From Amycolatopsis suaedae (GTDB lineage: Bacteria; Actinomycetota; Actinomycetes; Mycobacteriales; Pseudonocardiaceae): a stretch of 64,000 nt of DNA. Where the stretch lies: the NCBI RefSeq assembly GCF_004214935.1, contig NZ_SFCC01000008.1, positions 124,001 through 188,000 of the forward strand. Direction: 5' to 3'. A program made the translations under genes and the position numbers. Shown in pieces: positions 24,743-34,824 of this stretch. Numbering within the stretch: the stretch's first letter is position 1; each line of letters opens with the position of its first letter. Under the pieces are notes generated by a model. The model was not told the origin of the DNA. It did not search any database and saw nothing but the letters and a program-made list of their open reading frames with translations.

Positions 24743-24748
<6 letters not shown>
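24574..24748. mobile_element. 175-bp near-complete palindrome at the 3' end of htrA (MITE-like)
   Basis: The outer 22 bases are inverted copies with two mismatches (GACTAGTGGT..CGACCGGAAG at 24574-24595 and, inverted, 24727-24748). Comparing inward, the two halves stay similar for about 85 bases each (shared blocks GGGGGT, TCGGCGG, CCAG, GCTGG, CGGCCGG, AGACCC, GTAC), meeting near 24661. ACTAGT is present at both ends and could be a target duplication. The right end supplies the last Asp codon and TAG stop of htrA. No transposase is encoded, so it would be a non-autonomous element or a very long RNA hairpin between htrA and tatB. Confidence 0.6.
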
Positions 24749-26266
<1,518 letters not shown>

Positions 26267-26300
26267 CGGGAATCTTGCCGGTTACCCGGTGAAGGGGACG

Positions 26301-26891
26301 TCAGCGGGGTGTCAGCGGGCCGGCCGCGGGCGCGAGCTGGCCGCCCATCTGCACGTTGACGTCGGGCAGCGGCGCGGCGGGCTCGCCCTCGTCGTCCGCG
26401 GTGACCACGAGCGCCAGCGCGCTGAGCACCAGCCCGGACACGACGACGCCCGCGCCCTGCGCGGCACGCTTGCTCAGACGCCCGCCGAGCACGGTCGGGG
26501 AGTTGCCCAGCGGCGGCGTCGAGCCGAGCGGGGCGTGGTTGGTCAGGGTGCCGTGCCGTAGCCCGGCGACGCGGTCCGGCCGCTGGATGGCGACCAGCTG
26601 CCCGTCCTCGGTGATGGCGAGGTTGTCGGGCGTGGTGGGCAGCTCGGTGTGCTCCGGTATCGAACGCAGGCTGGCCAGGAAACCCGCCGACATGGCGGGC
26701 GCCTCGGCCCGCTTCACCTCGGAACGGGCCTGCCGCTGCGCGGCGATGTCGCTCGCGCAGCTCGGGCACCGCGCGGCGTGCGCCGCCGCGCGCTCCCTGG
26801 CCCCGTGGCTCAGCTCACCGTCGACGAACGCGACGACCGCGTCCGGAAGAAGGTGCGATTCGGGCAGGGACCAACCGCGTAGTTCGGTCAT
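26301..26891 (-). CDS. rseA: Anti-sigma factor RseA (zinc-containing)
   Basis: The 196-residue protein has the ZAS zinc motif H38-x3-C42-x2-C45 (HAARCPSC) after [12 protein letters not shown], and a single hydrophobic stretch near residues 145-162 ([18 protein letters not shown]). It binds and inhibits SigE; redox or proteolysis would release it. Its ATG overlaps the end of sigE by four bases, so factor and inhibitor are made together. The downstream htrA completes the stress cassette. Confidence 0.9.
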   Translation of the reverse strand: MTELRGWSLPESHLLPDAVVAFVDGELSHGARERAAAHAARCPSCASDIAAQRQARSEVKRAEAPAMSAGFLASLRSIPEHTELPTTPDNLAITEDGQLVAIQRPDRVAGLRHGTLTNHAPLGSTPPLGNSPTVLGGRLSKRAAQGAGVVVSGLVLSALALVVTADDEGEPAAPLPDVNVQMGGQLAPAAGPLTPR

Positions 26892-27508
26892 GCCGACGAC
26901 CTCGCGTGGGTGTCTTCGGCGGGGATGGCCTCACGCTTCATGGCACGGCGGCGCTCCAGCGAGGCGCGAAGCGCCTGGCGGCCGCGGTGGATCCTGCTGC
27001 GCACGGTGCCGAGCTTAACCCCGAGGGTCGCGCCGATCTCCTCGTACGACAGTCCCTCGACGTCACACAGCACGACGGCGGCGCGGAACTCCGGCGGCAG
27101 CTCGTCGAGCGCGGCCTGCAGGTCGGGGTCGAGGTGGGTGTCCGAGTAGACCTGCTCGGGGCTCGGGTCGTCGCCCACGATGCGGTCGGTGTCCTCGGGC
27201 AGGCCCTCCATGCGCACCCGCGAACGGCGGCGCGCCATGTCGAGGAACAGGTTCGTGGTGATGCGGTGCAGCCAGCCCTCGAACGTGCCCGGCTTGTAGG
27301 AGGCCAGCGAGCGGAACACCCGGATGAACGTCTCCTGCGTCAGGTCCTCGGCGTCGTGGGTGTTACCGGTCAGCCGGTAGGCAAGCCGGTACACGCGGTC
27401 GGCGTGCTCACGCACGACCTCGTCCCACGACGGCGGGGTCCAGGCCTCGGCGTCGATCGGCGCCAGAGTGTCAGCGGTGTTCGGCATCGGCGGGGAAGGC
27501 ACCTCCAT
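26888..27508 (-). CDS. sigE: ECF RNA polymerase sigma factor SigE
   Basis: The 206-residue protein has region 2 ([20 protein letters not shown] with the -10-binding segment [21 protein letters not shown] starting right after) and region 4 with an HTH ([20 protein letters not shown]). It is of the SigE type that controls envelope stress in actinobacteria, judged by order sigE-rseA-htrA-tatB. The first ATG (27508) is used; another Met lies eight codons in. A GGAAC/CGTT promoter upstream suggests autoregulation. Confidence 0.92.
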   Translation of the reverse strand: MEVPSPPMPNTADTLAPIDAEAWTPPSWDEVVREHADRVYRLAYRLTGNTHDAEDLTQETFIRVFRSLASYKPGTFEGWLHRITTNLFLDMARRRSRVRMEGLPEDTDRIVGDDPSPEQVYSDTHLDPDLQAALDELPPEFRAAVVLCDVEGLSYEEIGATLGVKLGTVRSRIHRGRQALRASLERRRAMKREAIPAEDTHARSSA

Positions 27509-27535
27509 TGGGCTGGTCTCCCTACTACTTCCCCC

Positions 27536-27561
27536 AACGCCGTCCGGGCGCAGGGTGTTCC
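27536..27561 (-). promoter_or_regulatory. ECF-type promoter of sigE (GGAAC-N17-CGTT)
   Basis: On the minus strand GGAAC (27561-27557) and CGTT (27539-27536) are 17 bases apart, matching the consensus of ECF sigma factors of the SigE/RpoE group, about 28 bases upstream of the sigE start. This predicts positive autoregulation. Confidence 0.65.
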
Positions 27562-27695
27562 CGTTCTGTCAGACGTAGTCTCGCGGCTCTCCTTATGGTG
27601 ATAGTGAGACCGGCCTGAGAAGAGTCTGAGAAGGTCTGCCCACTCCCAGGCACGTCGACACCGATTTGTCGATAGGCACCGCTAATCTCCACCCC

Positions 27696-28334
27696 GTGAC
27701 TTCACAGGCGCACTCCGTCGACCTGGGCGGCTTCGTCGAGGGCTACCTGCCCGACGACGACGCGCTGCTCGCCGCCCGGGTCCGGGCCGACGAGCTCGGC
27801 TGCCCCTCGGTGGGACCGGCCTGCGGGTCCACCCTGCGGTTCCTGGCCGCGGCCGTGCGGGCGCGGGCCGTGGTGGAGATCGGCACGGGCGTCGGCGTGA
27901 GCGGCCTGTACCTGATGCGCGGCATGACCTCGGACGGGGTACTGACCTCGATCGACATCGAGCCGGAGTTCCACCGCGCGGCACGCCGGACGTTCGCCGA
28001 CGCCGGTTACCCGCCGGGGCGGACCCGGCTGATCATGGGCAGGGCGCTGGACGTGCTGCCGCGGCTCACCGCCGGCAACTACGACCTGGTCTTCGTCGAC
28101 GCCAGCCCGCTGGAGTACCCGCACTACCGCGAGCACGGCGTCGGTCTGCTGCGGCCGGGCGGGGTGATCGTGTTCCACAACATGCTGGTCGACGGCAGGG
28201 TCATCGACCCGGCCCGGCGGGACGCGGACACCATGGCCATGCGTGAGGTGGCGCGGGCACTGCGCGAGGACGACCGGCTGGTGCCCGCGTTGCTGCCGGT
28301 GGGCGGGGGCCTGCTGGCGGCGTCAGTGACGTGA
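27696..28334 (+). CDS. O-methyltransferase (SAM-dependent, class I)
   Basis: The 212-residue protein has the SAM motif VVEIGTGVGVSGLYLMRGM, the acidic SIDIEPEF, and LVFVDASPLEYPHY, as in the methyltransf_3/caffeoyl-CoA-OMT-like family. It sits divergently next to sigE, the same position as in mycobacteria. The GTG at 27696 is preferred: TAATCT lies 8 bases upstream, which would fit a leaderless transcript. The acceptor substrate is unknown. Confidence 0.88.
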   Translation: MTSQAHSVDLGGFVEGYLPDDDALLAARVRADELGCPSVGPACGSTLRFLAAAVRARAVVEIGTGVGVSGLYLMRGMTSDGVLTSIDIEPEFHRAARRTFADAGYPPGRTRLIMGRALDVLPRLTAGNYDLVFVDASPLEYPHYREHGVGLLRPGGVIVFHNMLVDGRVIDPARRDADTMAMREVARALREDDRLVPALLPVGGGLLAASVT

Positions 28335-29504
28335 CCGCACCGCCACCGCGGCCAGGGCACTCAGGGTCAGCCAGACCGTGACGGTGCCGATCAGCCAGGT
28401 CCAGCCCGCGTGGTCGAACACGACCGTGCCGACGGTGCCGCCGACGCTGCTGCCCAGGTAGTAGGCCAGCGTGTAGAGACCGGCTGCCTGTCCCCTGGCG
28501 CCGGGCGGGGACTCGGCCGCGACCGTGCCGTTGGCGACCGCGTGGGCCGCGAAGAACCCGCCGGTGAGCACGGCGAAGCCGATGGCGACCAGCGGCAGCG
28601 AGTCGACGATGGTCAGCCCGGCGCCGGCGACGGTCACCGCCAGCGCGCCGACGACGGCCGGCACCCGGCCGAACCGGTCGATCAGCCGTCCGGCGAAGCT
28701 CGACGACACCGTGCCCATGGCGTAGGCCAGGAACACCAGCGACGCGATCGCGGGCGGCAGCGCCAGTGGCGGCTCGGTCAGCCGGAACCCGGCCGCGTTG
28801 TACAGCGCGACGAACGACCCCATGGCCAGCATGGCGACGGCGTACTGCCCCAGCAGCACCGGCCGCCGCACCGCCGCCCCCAGCCCCCGCAGCACGTCGC
28901 CCGGGGCCGGCGCTGCCGCGTACTGGATCGGGGGCAGGGTGAACACGGTGAGCAACGCGCAGGCCAGGCCGAACGCGCCGACCGTGAGCAGGGCGCCGGA
29001 CAGTCCGAGGTGGTCGGCCACCACGCCGCTGAGCACCCTGCCGACCATGCCGCCGACGGTGTTGCCCGCGATCATCGCGCCGACCGCGGCGGCGACACCC
29101 GCCTTGCCCAGCCGCTCGGCCAGGTAGGCGGCGGCCACCCCGGCGAACCCGGCGACGGCCAGCCCCTGCACCGCCCGCATGGCCAGCAGCACCGGGTAGT
29201 TCGGCGCCAGCGGCAGCAGCAGGCCGAGCACCGCGGCGGCCAGTACCGAGACGAGGATCACCGGGCGGCGGCCGGCCACCTCGGACAGCGACGCGATCGG
29301 CAGCACCCCGACGGCCAGCCCGCCGGTCGCCACACCGACCGCCAGCGACGCCGTCCCGGGGTCGAGCGAGTACTCGGCGGCGAGCTGCGGCAGCAGTGGC
29401 TGCGGGGCGTAGAGCAGGGCGAACATGGCGATTCCGCCCGCGGCGACGGCAACGGTGGTCTTCCGGTCGGAGACCGGGCGGACGACGGCGGGGGCGGTAA
29501 CCAC
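28323..29504 (-). CDS. MFS transporter, 12-helix exporter type
   Basis: The 393-residue protein has twelve hydrophobic segments and the MFS motif A variant EVAGRRPVILVSV after helix 2, with a second copy LIDRFGRVPAVVGAL in the other half. The pattern (SLDPGTASLAVGVATGGLAVG) is that of the YnfM/arabinose-efflux-like branch. It is divergent from a LysR regulator, which most likely controls it. The exported compound is unknown. The gene overlaps the end of the methyltransferase gene by 12 bp. Confidence 0.88.
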   Translation of the reverse strand: MVTAPAVVRPVSDRKTTVAVAAGGIAMFALLYAPQPLLPQLAAEYSLDPGTASLAVGVATGGLAVGVLPIASLSEVAGRRPVILVSVLAAAVLGLLLPLAPNYPVLLAMRAVQGLAVAGFAGVAAAYLAERLGKAGVAAAVGAMIAGNTVGGMVGRVLSGVVADHLGLSGALLTVGAFGLACALLTVFTLPPIQYAAAPAPGDVLRGLGAAVRRPVLLGQYAVAMLAMGSFVALYNAAGFRLTEPPLALPPAIASLVFLAYAMGTVSSSFAGRLIDRFGRVPAVVGALAVTVAGAGLTIVDSLPLVAIGFAVLTGGFFAAHAVANGTVAAESPPGARGQAAGLYTLAYYLGSSVGGTVGTVVFDHAGWTWLIGTVTVWLTLSALAAVAVRSRH

Positions 29505-29565
29505 GTCTCGACGCTAAGTGGTGCTAACCAATACGTCCAATGCCACCTAAACGCATAATTGATTC
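29505..29565. promoter_or_regulatory. Divergent MFS/LysR control region
   Basis: This 61-bp gap is AT-richer than its surroundings and holds GGTG..AACCAAT and CCAAT.CCACC as an imperfect dyad, plus ATAATTGATTCAT just before the regulator start (T-N11-A type). It is the expected binding region for the LysR protein. Confidence 0.45.
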
Positions 29566-30450
29566 ATGGATGAATCAGTAGCGCTGGCTCCCGACCTGGC
29601 ACTGCTGGCGGCACTGCGCCGCACCGGCAACCTCACCGCCGCGGCGGCCGTCGTCGGCATCCCGCAGCCGACGGCCAGCCGCAGGCTCGCCGCGCTCGCC
29701 CGGCGGCTCGGCGGGCCGGTCACCGCCCCCGCGGGCCGTGGCATCCGGCTGACCAGGGCCGGCACGCTGCTGGCCGAGGCGGCCGAGCGTGCGCTGACCG
29801 CCGTCGAAACCGGGGTCCGGCAGGCACGCGAGGAGATCGAGCCGGAACGCGGCCACGTCGTACTCGGCTTCCTGCACCTGCTGGGCCGCTCGCTCGTGCC
29901 CCGGCTGGTACGGGACTTCCGCGCGGTCCGGCCACACACCCGGTTCAGCCTCGTGCAAGGTTCCCGGCAGCAGATGGTCGACTCGCTGGCCGCCGGGGAC
30001 CTGGACCTCGCGCTCGTCGCGCCCCCGCCCGACGAGCCCGCCTTCGCCTCGGCCGCGCTGGAACAGCAGCCCCTGCTGCTCAGCGTCCCCGCCGGGCACC
30101 GGCTGGCCGGTGCCGCGAAAGTGCACGTCGCCGACCTCGCCGGCGAGAGCTTCGTCCAGCTCGAACACGGCTACGGCATGCGGCAGATCACCGACGACCT
30201 GTGCGCCGCCGCCGGGTTCACCCCCAGGGTGGCGTTCGAGGGCCAGGAGTCCGACACCGTGCGTGGCCTGGTGGCCGCGGGGCTCGGCGTCGCGTTGCTA
30301 CCGCGGTTCGAACCGGGCGCGCCCGCCGGTGTCGTCGAGGTGCCGATCGACCCGCCGGTCACCCGCACCATCGGCCTGGTCTGGTCGGCGGACGCCCCGC
30401 TCACGCCCGCCGTGCGGGCGTTCCGCGACCACGTGGTCGCTCAGGCGTAG
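29566..30450 (+). CDS. LysR family transcriptional regulator
   Basis: The 294-residue protein has an N-terminal winged HTH (LALLAALRRTGNLTAAAAVV, GIPQPTASRRLAALARRLGG) and a type-2 periplasmic-binding-like effector domain (residues about 90-290, GHVVLGFLHLLGRSLVPRLV). It is encoded head-to-head with the MFS gene, the classic layout of a LysR-controlled exporter. The inducer is unknown. Its 3' end overlaps pepA by 10 bp. Confidence 0.88.
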   Translation: MDESVALAPDLALLAALRRTGNLTAAAAVVGIPQPTASRRLAALARRLGGPVTAPAGRGIRLTRAGTLLAEAAERALTAVETGVRQAREEIEPERGHVVLGFLHLLGRSLVPRLVRDFRAVRPHTRFSLVQGSRQQMVDSLAAGDLDLALVAPPPDEPAFASAALEQQPLLLSVPAGHRLAGAAKVHVADLAGESFVQLEHGYGMRQITDDLCAAAGFTPRVAFEGQESDTVRGLVAAGLGVALLPRFEPGAPAGVVEVPIDPPVTRTIGLVWSADAPLTPAVRAFRDHVVAQA

Positions 30451-31883
30451 GAGGCGGCCAGCTCCACCAGCGTGCGGGCGGCGAACCCGGTGCCGCCAGG
30501 CACGACGTCGGCGTAGCTGCGGTCGGCCCGCGCGGGCCCGGCGATGTCCAGGTGCGCCCACGGCAGGCCGCCGGTGAACTCGCGCAGGAACAGCGCCGCG
30601 GTGATTCCGCCCGGCCCGCCGGGTGCCTGGCGGACGTCGGCCAGCTCGCCCCGCACGTCGTCGGCGTGCGCGTCCAGCAGCGGCATCCGCCACCACGCCT
30701 CGCCGACCTGCTCACCGGCCCGCTCGATCCGCTTGGCCAGGTCGTCGTCGGTGGCGAACAGCCCGGCGGTGCGTACCCCCAGCGCGATCTTCATCGCTCC
30801 GGTCAGCGTGGCGACGTCGACGATCGTGTCCGGGCGCAGCCTGCGCACGCCGTAGGCCAGCGCGTCGGCCATGACCATGCGGCCCTCGGCGTCGGTGTTG
30901 GTCACCTCGGTGGTGATGCCGCCGTAGTGCCGCACGACGTCGCCCGGCCGGTACGCCGAGCCGGAGACGTGGTTCTCCGCCGCCGGGACCAGCGCCGACA
31001 CCCGGACCTTCAGCCCGAGCGCCGCGATGGCCCGCATCGCGGCGATGACCGCGGCGCCGCCGGACATGTCGGTGCGCATGAGGTGCATGCCGTCGGCGGG
31101 CTTCACCGACAGGCCGCCGGTGTCGAAGGTGATGCCCTTGCCGACCAGGAGCAGGTGGTGCCGGGCGCCGCGGGGCCGGTAGGTCAGCTCGATCAGCCGC
31201 GGCGGCGACACCGAGCCGCCACCGACGGCCAGCACCCCGCCGAAGCCCTGCGTGGTCAGCCACTGCTCGTCGCGCACGGTCACGTCCAGCCCCGGCACGG
31301 CACCCGCGACGCGGACCGCGGTGTCGGCCAGCCAGGCCGGGTCCTTGATGTTGGACGGGGTGTTGGCGAGGTCCCTGGCGAACGCCGTCGCCGCCGCCAG
31401 CTCCGCGGCACGCGCCACCACCGCGGCGTGCTCGGGGCGGGTGCCGAGCCGGATCGTGCGGCAGCCCGGCTTGTCCGGCTCGCCGGTCACCACGAACCGG
31501 TAGCCGCCGAGCAGCAGCCCCAGCGCGAAGTCGCCGACGGCCTCCGCAGGCACGTCGTCCGGCAGCGTCACCGCCACCGTGCGGGCCGGGCGGGCACCGG
31601 CGTCGGACTCGGCCGCGATGTACTCGTTCGCGGCCCGCACCAGGGCCGCGCCCGCGCCGCGCCAGTCGGCACTACTGCCGCTGCCGGTGCCGACCAGCCA
31701 CTGGACGGCCCCGCCGGCCGGCAGCGTGTGCACCTCGCCCGCCGCGCCGGTGGCACGGACGCCGTACCGCGGGACCGGGTCGCCGTCGGGCGGGGCGACC
31801 AGCTCGGCCACCAGCGCCCGGCGGTTGTCGCCGGACACCTCCAGCTCCACCAGCGGGGTCGGCACGGACGGCACGGTCGGCAC
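30441..31883 (-). CDS. pepA: Leucyl aminopeptidase (M17)
   Basis: The 480-residue protein has the M17 metal and catalytic residues: GKGITFDTGG (Lys249, Asp254), SVKP (Lys261), and the family signature NTDAEGR (329-335). It is cytosolic and cleaves N-terminal residues from peptides using two metal ions. Start is a GTG preceded by GGAGGAG. Mycobacterial PepB is the nearest family relative. The N-terminal 150 residues are the usual variable macro-like domain. Confidence 0.92.
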   Translation of the reverse strand: MPTVPSVPTPLVELEVSGDNRRALVAELVAPPDGDPVPRYGVRATGAAGEVHTLPAGGAVQWLVGTGSGSSADWRGAGAALVRAANEYIAAESDAGARPARTVAVTLPDDVPAEAVGDFALGLLLGGYRFVVTGEPDKPGCRTIRLGTRPEHAAVVARAAELAAATAFARDLANTPSNIKDPAWLADTAVRVAGAVPGLDVTVRDEQWLTTQGFGGVLAVGGGSVSPPRLIELTYRPRGARHHLLLVGKGITFDTGGLSVKPADGMHLMRTDMSGGAAVIAAMRAIAALGLKVRVSALVPAAENHVSGSAYRPGDVVRHYGGITTEVTNTDAEGRMVMADALAYGVRRLRPDTIVDVATLTGAMKIALGVRTAGLFATDDDLAKRIERAGEQVGEAWWRMPLLDAHADDVRGELADVRQAPGGPGGITAALFLREFTGGLPWAHLDIAGPARADRSYADVVPGGTGFAARTLVELAASYA

Positions 31884-31977
31884 GGGGCTCCTCCAAAGTC
31901 GGGCAGACGAACGGCGACCCCGGTCTCCAGCCGGAACTACGGAAACCGGGGTACGCGTTGCGGGGCGTCAGCGGCTG

Positions 31978-32145
31978 TCAGCCGGTCGCCTTCTGCAGGG
32001 CATCGCCGAGGTTCTTCGCCTCCTCCGCGGACAGCTCGACGACGAGGCGCCCACCGCCCTCGACCGGGACGCGCATCACGAGGCCCCGCCCCTCCTTAGT
32101 CACCTCGAGGGGACCATCTCCGGTCCGGGGCTTCATGGCCGCCAT
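31978..32145 (-). CDS. DUF3117 small conserved protein, 55 aa
   Basis: The 55-residue product (MAAMKPRTGDGPLEVTKEG, then RGLVMRVPVEGGGRLVVEL and a short helix) is the near-invariant actinobacterial DUF3117 protein. A GGAGGGAG site precedes the ATG. Function unknown. It lies upstream of pepA on the same strand, with a 94-bp gap, and diverges from the enoyl-CoA hydratase gene. Confidence 0.92.
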   Translation of the reverse strand: MAAMKPRTGDGPLEVTKEGRGLVMRVPVEGGGRLVVELSAEEAKNLGDALQKATG

Positions 32146-32341
32146 AAGCGTGCTCCCTCCGTCTCAACCGGCGCGCCCGGGTTCGCGCTCGCCAAAGCCA
32201 ACCGGGTTACCACCATTCTCCCTCATCAGCACCGGCCCGCGCGCGCGGACCGATCTTTTGCCGTCACATCGATGCTGGTATGCGGCTCGCGGGGGTGTCA
32301 GACTCGCCGCCGGACGAGAAATCTTCACAGGGAGTTCAGTA

Positions 32342-33136
32342 GTGACCACAGAGGACGTTCTGCTCACCGCCGACGAAAGCGGAGTCCGCACCCTGACGCT
32401 CAACCGGCCGAAGGCGTACAACTCGCTCACCGTCGAGCTGAAGGAGCGGCTGCTGGCCGCGCTGCGCGAGGCGGCGGCCGACGAGTCGGTGCGGGCGATC
32501 GTGCTGACCGGCACCGGCAAGGCGTTCTGCGCCGGTCAGGACCTCAAGGAGCACGTCGGCCTGCTGCGGGCGAACGACCCGTCGCCGCTGCGGACGGTCG
32601 CCGACCACTACAACCCGATCGTGCGGGCGATCGTCGAGGCCCCGAAGCCGGTGATCGCCGCGGTCAACGGCACCGCCGCCGGTGCGGGTGCCGCCTTCGC
32701 CTACGCCGCCGACCTGCGGATCGCGGCGGCCTCGTCGAGCTTCCTGATGGCGTTCGCCGGGGTCGGCCTCGGGCCGGACTCGGGTGCGTCGTGGACGCTG
32801 CAGCGGCTGATCGGGCTGGGCCGGGCCAGTGAGCTGATGCTGCTGGGCCGGCCGGTCGACGCCGAGGAGGCGCTGCGGCTGGGCATCGTGTCCGAGATCG
32901 TGCCCGACGAGGAGCTGCCCGGCCGGGCGCAGGCGCTCGCGGCCAAGCTGGCGGCCGGGCCGACCGTGGCCTACGCGAAGATCAAGGACGTCCTCGCCGT
33001 CGCCGCCCGCGGCACGCTGGAGGACGCGCTCGCCGCGGAGGACGCCGCGCAGGCCGCCCTCGGCGCGACGGCCGACCACGCCGAGGCCGTCGACGCCTTC
33101 GTCAACAAGCGCAAGCCGGACTTCACCGGCCGCTGA
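32342..33136 (+). CDS. Enoyl-CoA hydratase/isomerase, PaaG-like
   Basis: The 264-residue crotonase has FCAGQDLKEH (oxyanion loop region and the Asp of PaaG-type isomerases), VNGTAAGAGAAFAYAADLRIA and a GLGPDSGASWTLQRLIG segment where classical hydratases carry Glu; the second catalytic Glu is replaced by Asp, as in PaaG/isomerase-like members. A ring-1,2-epoxyphenylacetyl-CoA isomerase or a general enoyl-CoA isomerase is possible. GTG start after GGGAG. It is the last gene before the toxin insertion. Confidence 0.85.
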   Translation: MTTEDVLLTADESGVRTLTLNRPKAYNSLTVELKERLLAALREAAADESVRAIVLTGTGKAFCAGQDLKEHVGLLRANDPSPLRTVADHYNPIVRAIVEAPKPVIAAVNGTAAGAGAAFAYAADLRIAAASSSFLMAFAGVGLGPDSGASWTLQRLIGLGRASELMLLGRPVDAEEALRLGIVSEIVPDEELPGRAQALAAKLAAGPTVAYAKIKDVLAVAARGTLEDALAAEDAAQAALGATADHAEAVDAFVNKRKPDFTGR

Positions 33137-33146
33137 CCGCTCCACG

Positions 33147-33872
33147 GTGTCCGTCGCCGACGTCGCCGGGCGACTCCGGCAGGTCCTTGGGGCCTGCGCG
33201 CGAGCGCGCTCGGCGATCCAGGCCGCCGGCGACCTGGCGTCCGGCGCTCGGGATCTCTGGGCGAACGCTGTCGTGGGCGCGACCGGCGACATCGCGCGCG
33301 AGGTCGACCTGACCGTGGGCGATTGTGCGCGCCTGCTCGACCTCGTACGGGAAGTCGAGGACACCCTGACTCGCTACTCGGCCGCACTTGGGGTCGACAT
33401 CGGCCGACGGCCGCCATCCCACCTCGTGACCGCCCCGGCGAATACACCCCTCGCCGACCGGATCAGCACCGCACGACGTCGCGTCGGGAAAGGCCGCGAC
33501 GGACTCGCCGCGCGCGGCGAATGGGTCTGCTCGGACGGCTCGGCGATACGCGTGAACAGCGGTCACGGCGACCCTCATGCGGCTGCGGCCGCACGCTTCG
33601 TCCGCGACCAGATGCCGGTCACCGAACGCGCTGCTCGACGGCTCGCGACCCACGTCGAAATCAAGATCGCCGTACTCATGCGTGCCGCCAACCTGACGGA
33701 TGAAGTCGTGGTCATCGACCGACAGGTGTGCGGAACACGCGACTACGATCGAGAAGACCCGGTGACCTGTCACCGCTACCTGCCGAGGTTTCTCCCACCA
33801 GGAGCGCGGTTGCGGGTGGCCGAGCCGGACGGGACGATCAGGACCTATCGCGGGGAGGGCACCGCGTCGTGA
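33147..33872 (+). CDS. DddA-like (SCP1.201) deaminase toxin
   Basis: The 241-residue protein has a helical N-terminal half (about 1-85) typical of short actinobacterial SCP1.201 deaminases, a linker, and a C-terminal deaminase domain: THVEIKIAVLMR carries the catalytic H169-x-E171, and C195 and C208 are the likely zinc ligands, followed by YLPRFLPPGARLRV (LPxxLPxGxxL motif). This family includes DddA, which converts cytosine to uracil in double-stranded DNA. The Cys pair is 12 residues apart instead of the more common two. No signal peptide is visible. The next gene overlaps it (GTGA) and looks like its immunity gene. Confidence 0.8.
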   Translation: MSVADVAGRLRQVLGACARARSAIQAAGDLASGARDLWANAVVGATGDIAREVDLTVGDCARLLDLVREVEDTLTRYSAALGVDIGRRPPSHLVTAPANTPLADRISTARRRVGKGRDGLAARGEWVCSDGSAIRVNSGHGDPHAAAAARFVRDQMPVTERAARRLATHVEIKIAVLMRAANLTDEVVVIDRQVCGTRDYDREDPVTCHRYLPRFLPPGARLRVAEPDGTIRTYRGEGTAS

Positions 33873-34258
33873 ACTACACCGCCGCCATACCTACCGGCTA
33901 CGGACGGGGAGAGCGGCTCGTCCTCGACTCGGACGAGGCCGTGAACCAGCTCATCACCCTGCTCAGCCGAGCAGGCACGCACGACGCGTCGATCCAGGGC
34001 GACGACGCCACCGCGACCCTGGACGTTCAGATCCACGACGGCTTCGGCTACCTGCTCTACGCGGGCGAGAACATGTACGGCTTCAGCGTTGGCGAACCCG
34101 GCTCGCCGGACCTCCGGGAACTGTCCGAGGTCGGGTTTCCGGCAGGCTCGGGCGTCGGGCTCACGCGGTTTCGCCAAGCGATTGTCCAGTTCGTCAGAAC
34201 CGGCGGTGCCCTTCCCGACGCGGTCGGGTGGCGACCGGTCGAGGAGTTCGCCGGTTAG
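33869..34258 (+). CDS. Imm1-like immunity protein
   Basis: The 129-residue acidic protein is coupled to the toxin by a GTGA overlap. It has the Imm1-type run: LVLDSDEAVNQLITLLSRAG, ATLDVQIHDGFGYLLYAG, and a C-terminal helix that starts in VGLTRFRQAIVQF. Imm1 proteins accompany SCP1.201-like deaminases in actinomycetes, so protection from the toxin is the natural assignment, based on family and position. Codon use with less extreme GC supports transfer with the toxin. It converges with tag, overlapping 4 bp. Confidence 0.75.
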   Translation: MNYTAAIPTGYGRGERLVLDSDEAVNQLITLLSRAGTHDASIQGDDATATLDVQIHDGFGYLLYAGENMYGFSVGEPGSPDLRELSEVGFPAGSGVGLTRFRQAIVQFVRTGGALPDAVGWRPVEEFAG

Positions 34259-34824
34259 CCGCCCGCCCGGAAGCAGGCCGCCACGTGGTCGTCGACCATG
34301 CCGGTGGCCTGCATCAGGGCGTAGCAGGTGGTCGGGCCGACGAAGCTGAACCCGCGCTTCTTCAGCTCCTTGGCCATGGCCTTCGACTCCGGGCTGGTGG
34401 CGGGCACGTCCGCCATCGTGCGCGGGCGGCGGCCCGGCGACGACGGGGCGAACGACCACAGCAGCTCGTCCAGCGGCCGGTCCAGCTCGGCGACGGCACG
34501 GGCGTTGTTGATGGTCGCCGCGATCTTGGCGCGGTTGCGGACGATGCCGGCGTCGGTCAGCAGCCGGGCGGCGTCGGCGTCGGTGAACCGGGCGACGGCT
34601 GCCGGGTCGAACCCCGCGAACGCCCGCCGGAAGCCCTCCCGCTTGCGGAGGATGATCAGCCAGGACAGCCCGGACTGGAACGCCTCCAGGCTCATCCGCT
34701 CGAACAGCGCCGCCTCACCACGCAGCGGCACGCCCCACTCGGTGTCGTGGTAGACGGCGTAGTCCGGCGCGCTGTTGCCCCAGCTGCACCGCGAGACGCC
34801 GTCGGCGCCGACCAGCTCGCTCAC
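34255..34824 (-). CDS. tag: DNA-3-methyladenine glycosylase I
   Basis: The 189-residue protein matches Tag: CSWGNSAPDYAVYHDTEWGVP near the N-terminus, ERMSLEAFQSGLSWLIILRKREG, and the C-terminal FVGPTTCYALMQATGMVDDH with the zinc ligands Cys and His. It excises 3-methyladenine from DNA. Its downstream SRPBCC partner is not overlapping here; rather the SRPBCC gene ends inside the tag start (4 bp), so the SRPBCC gene is upstream in the operon. Confidence 0.92.
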   Translation of the reverse strand: MSELVGADGVSRCSWGNSAPDYAVYHDTEWGVPLRGEAALFERMSLEAFQSGLSWLIILRKREGFRRAFAGFDPAAVARFTDADAARLLTDAGIVRNRAKIAATINNARAVAELDRPLDELLWSFAPSSPGRRPRTMADVPATSPESKAMAKELKKRGFSFVGPTTCYALMQATGMVDDHVAACFRAGG

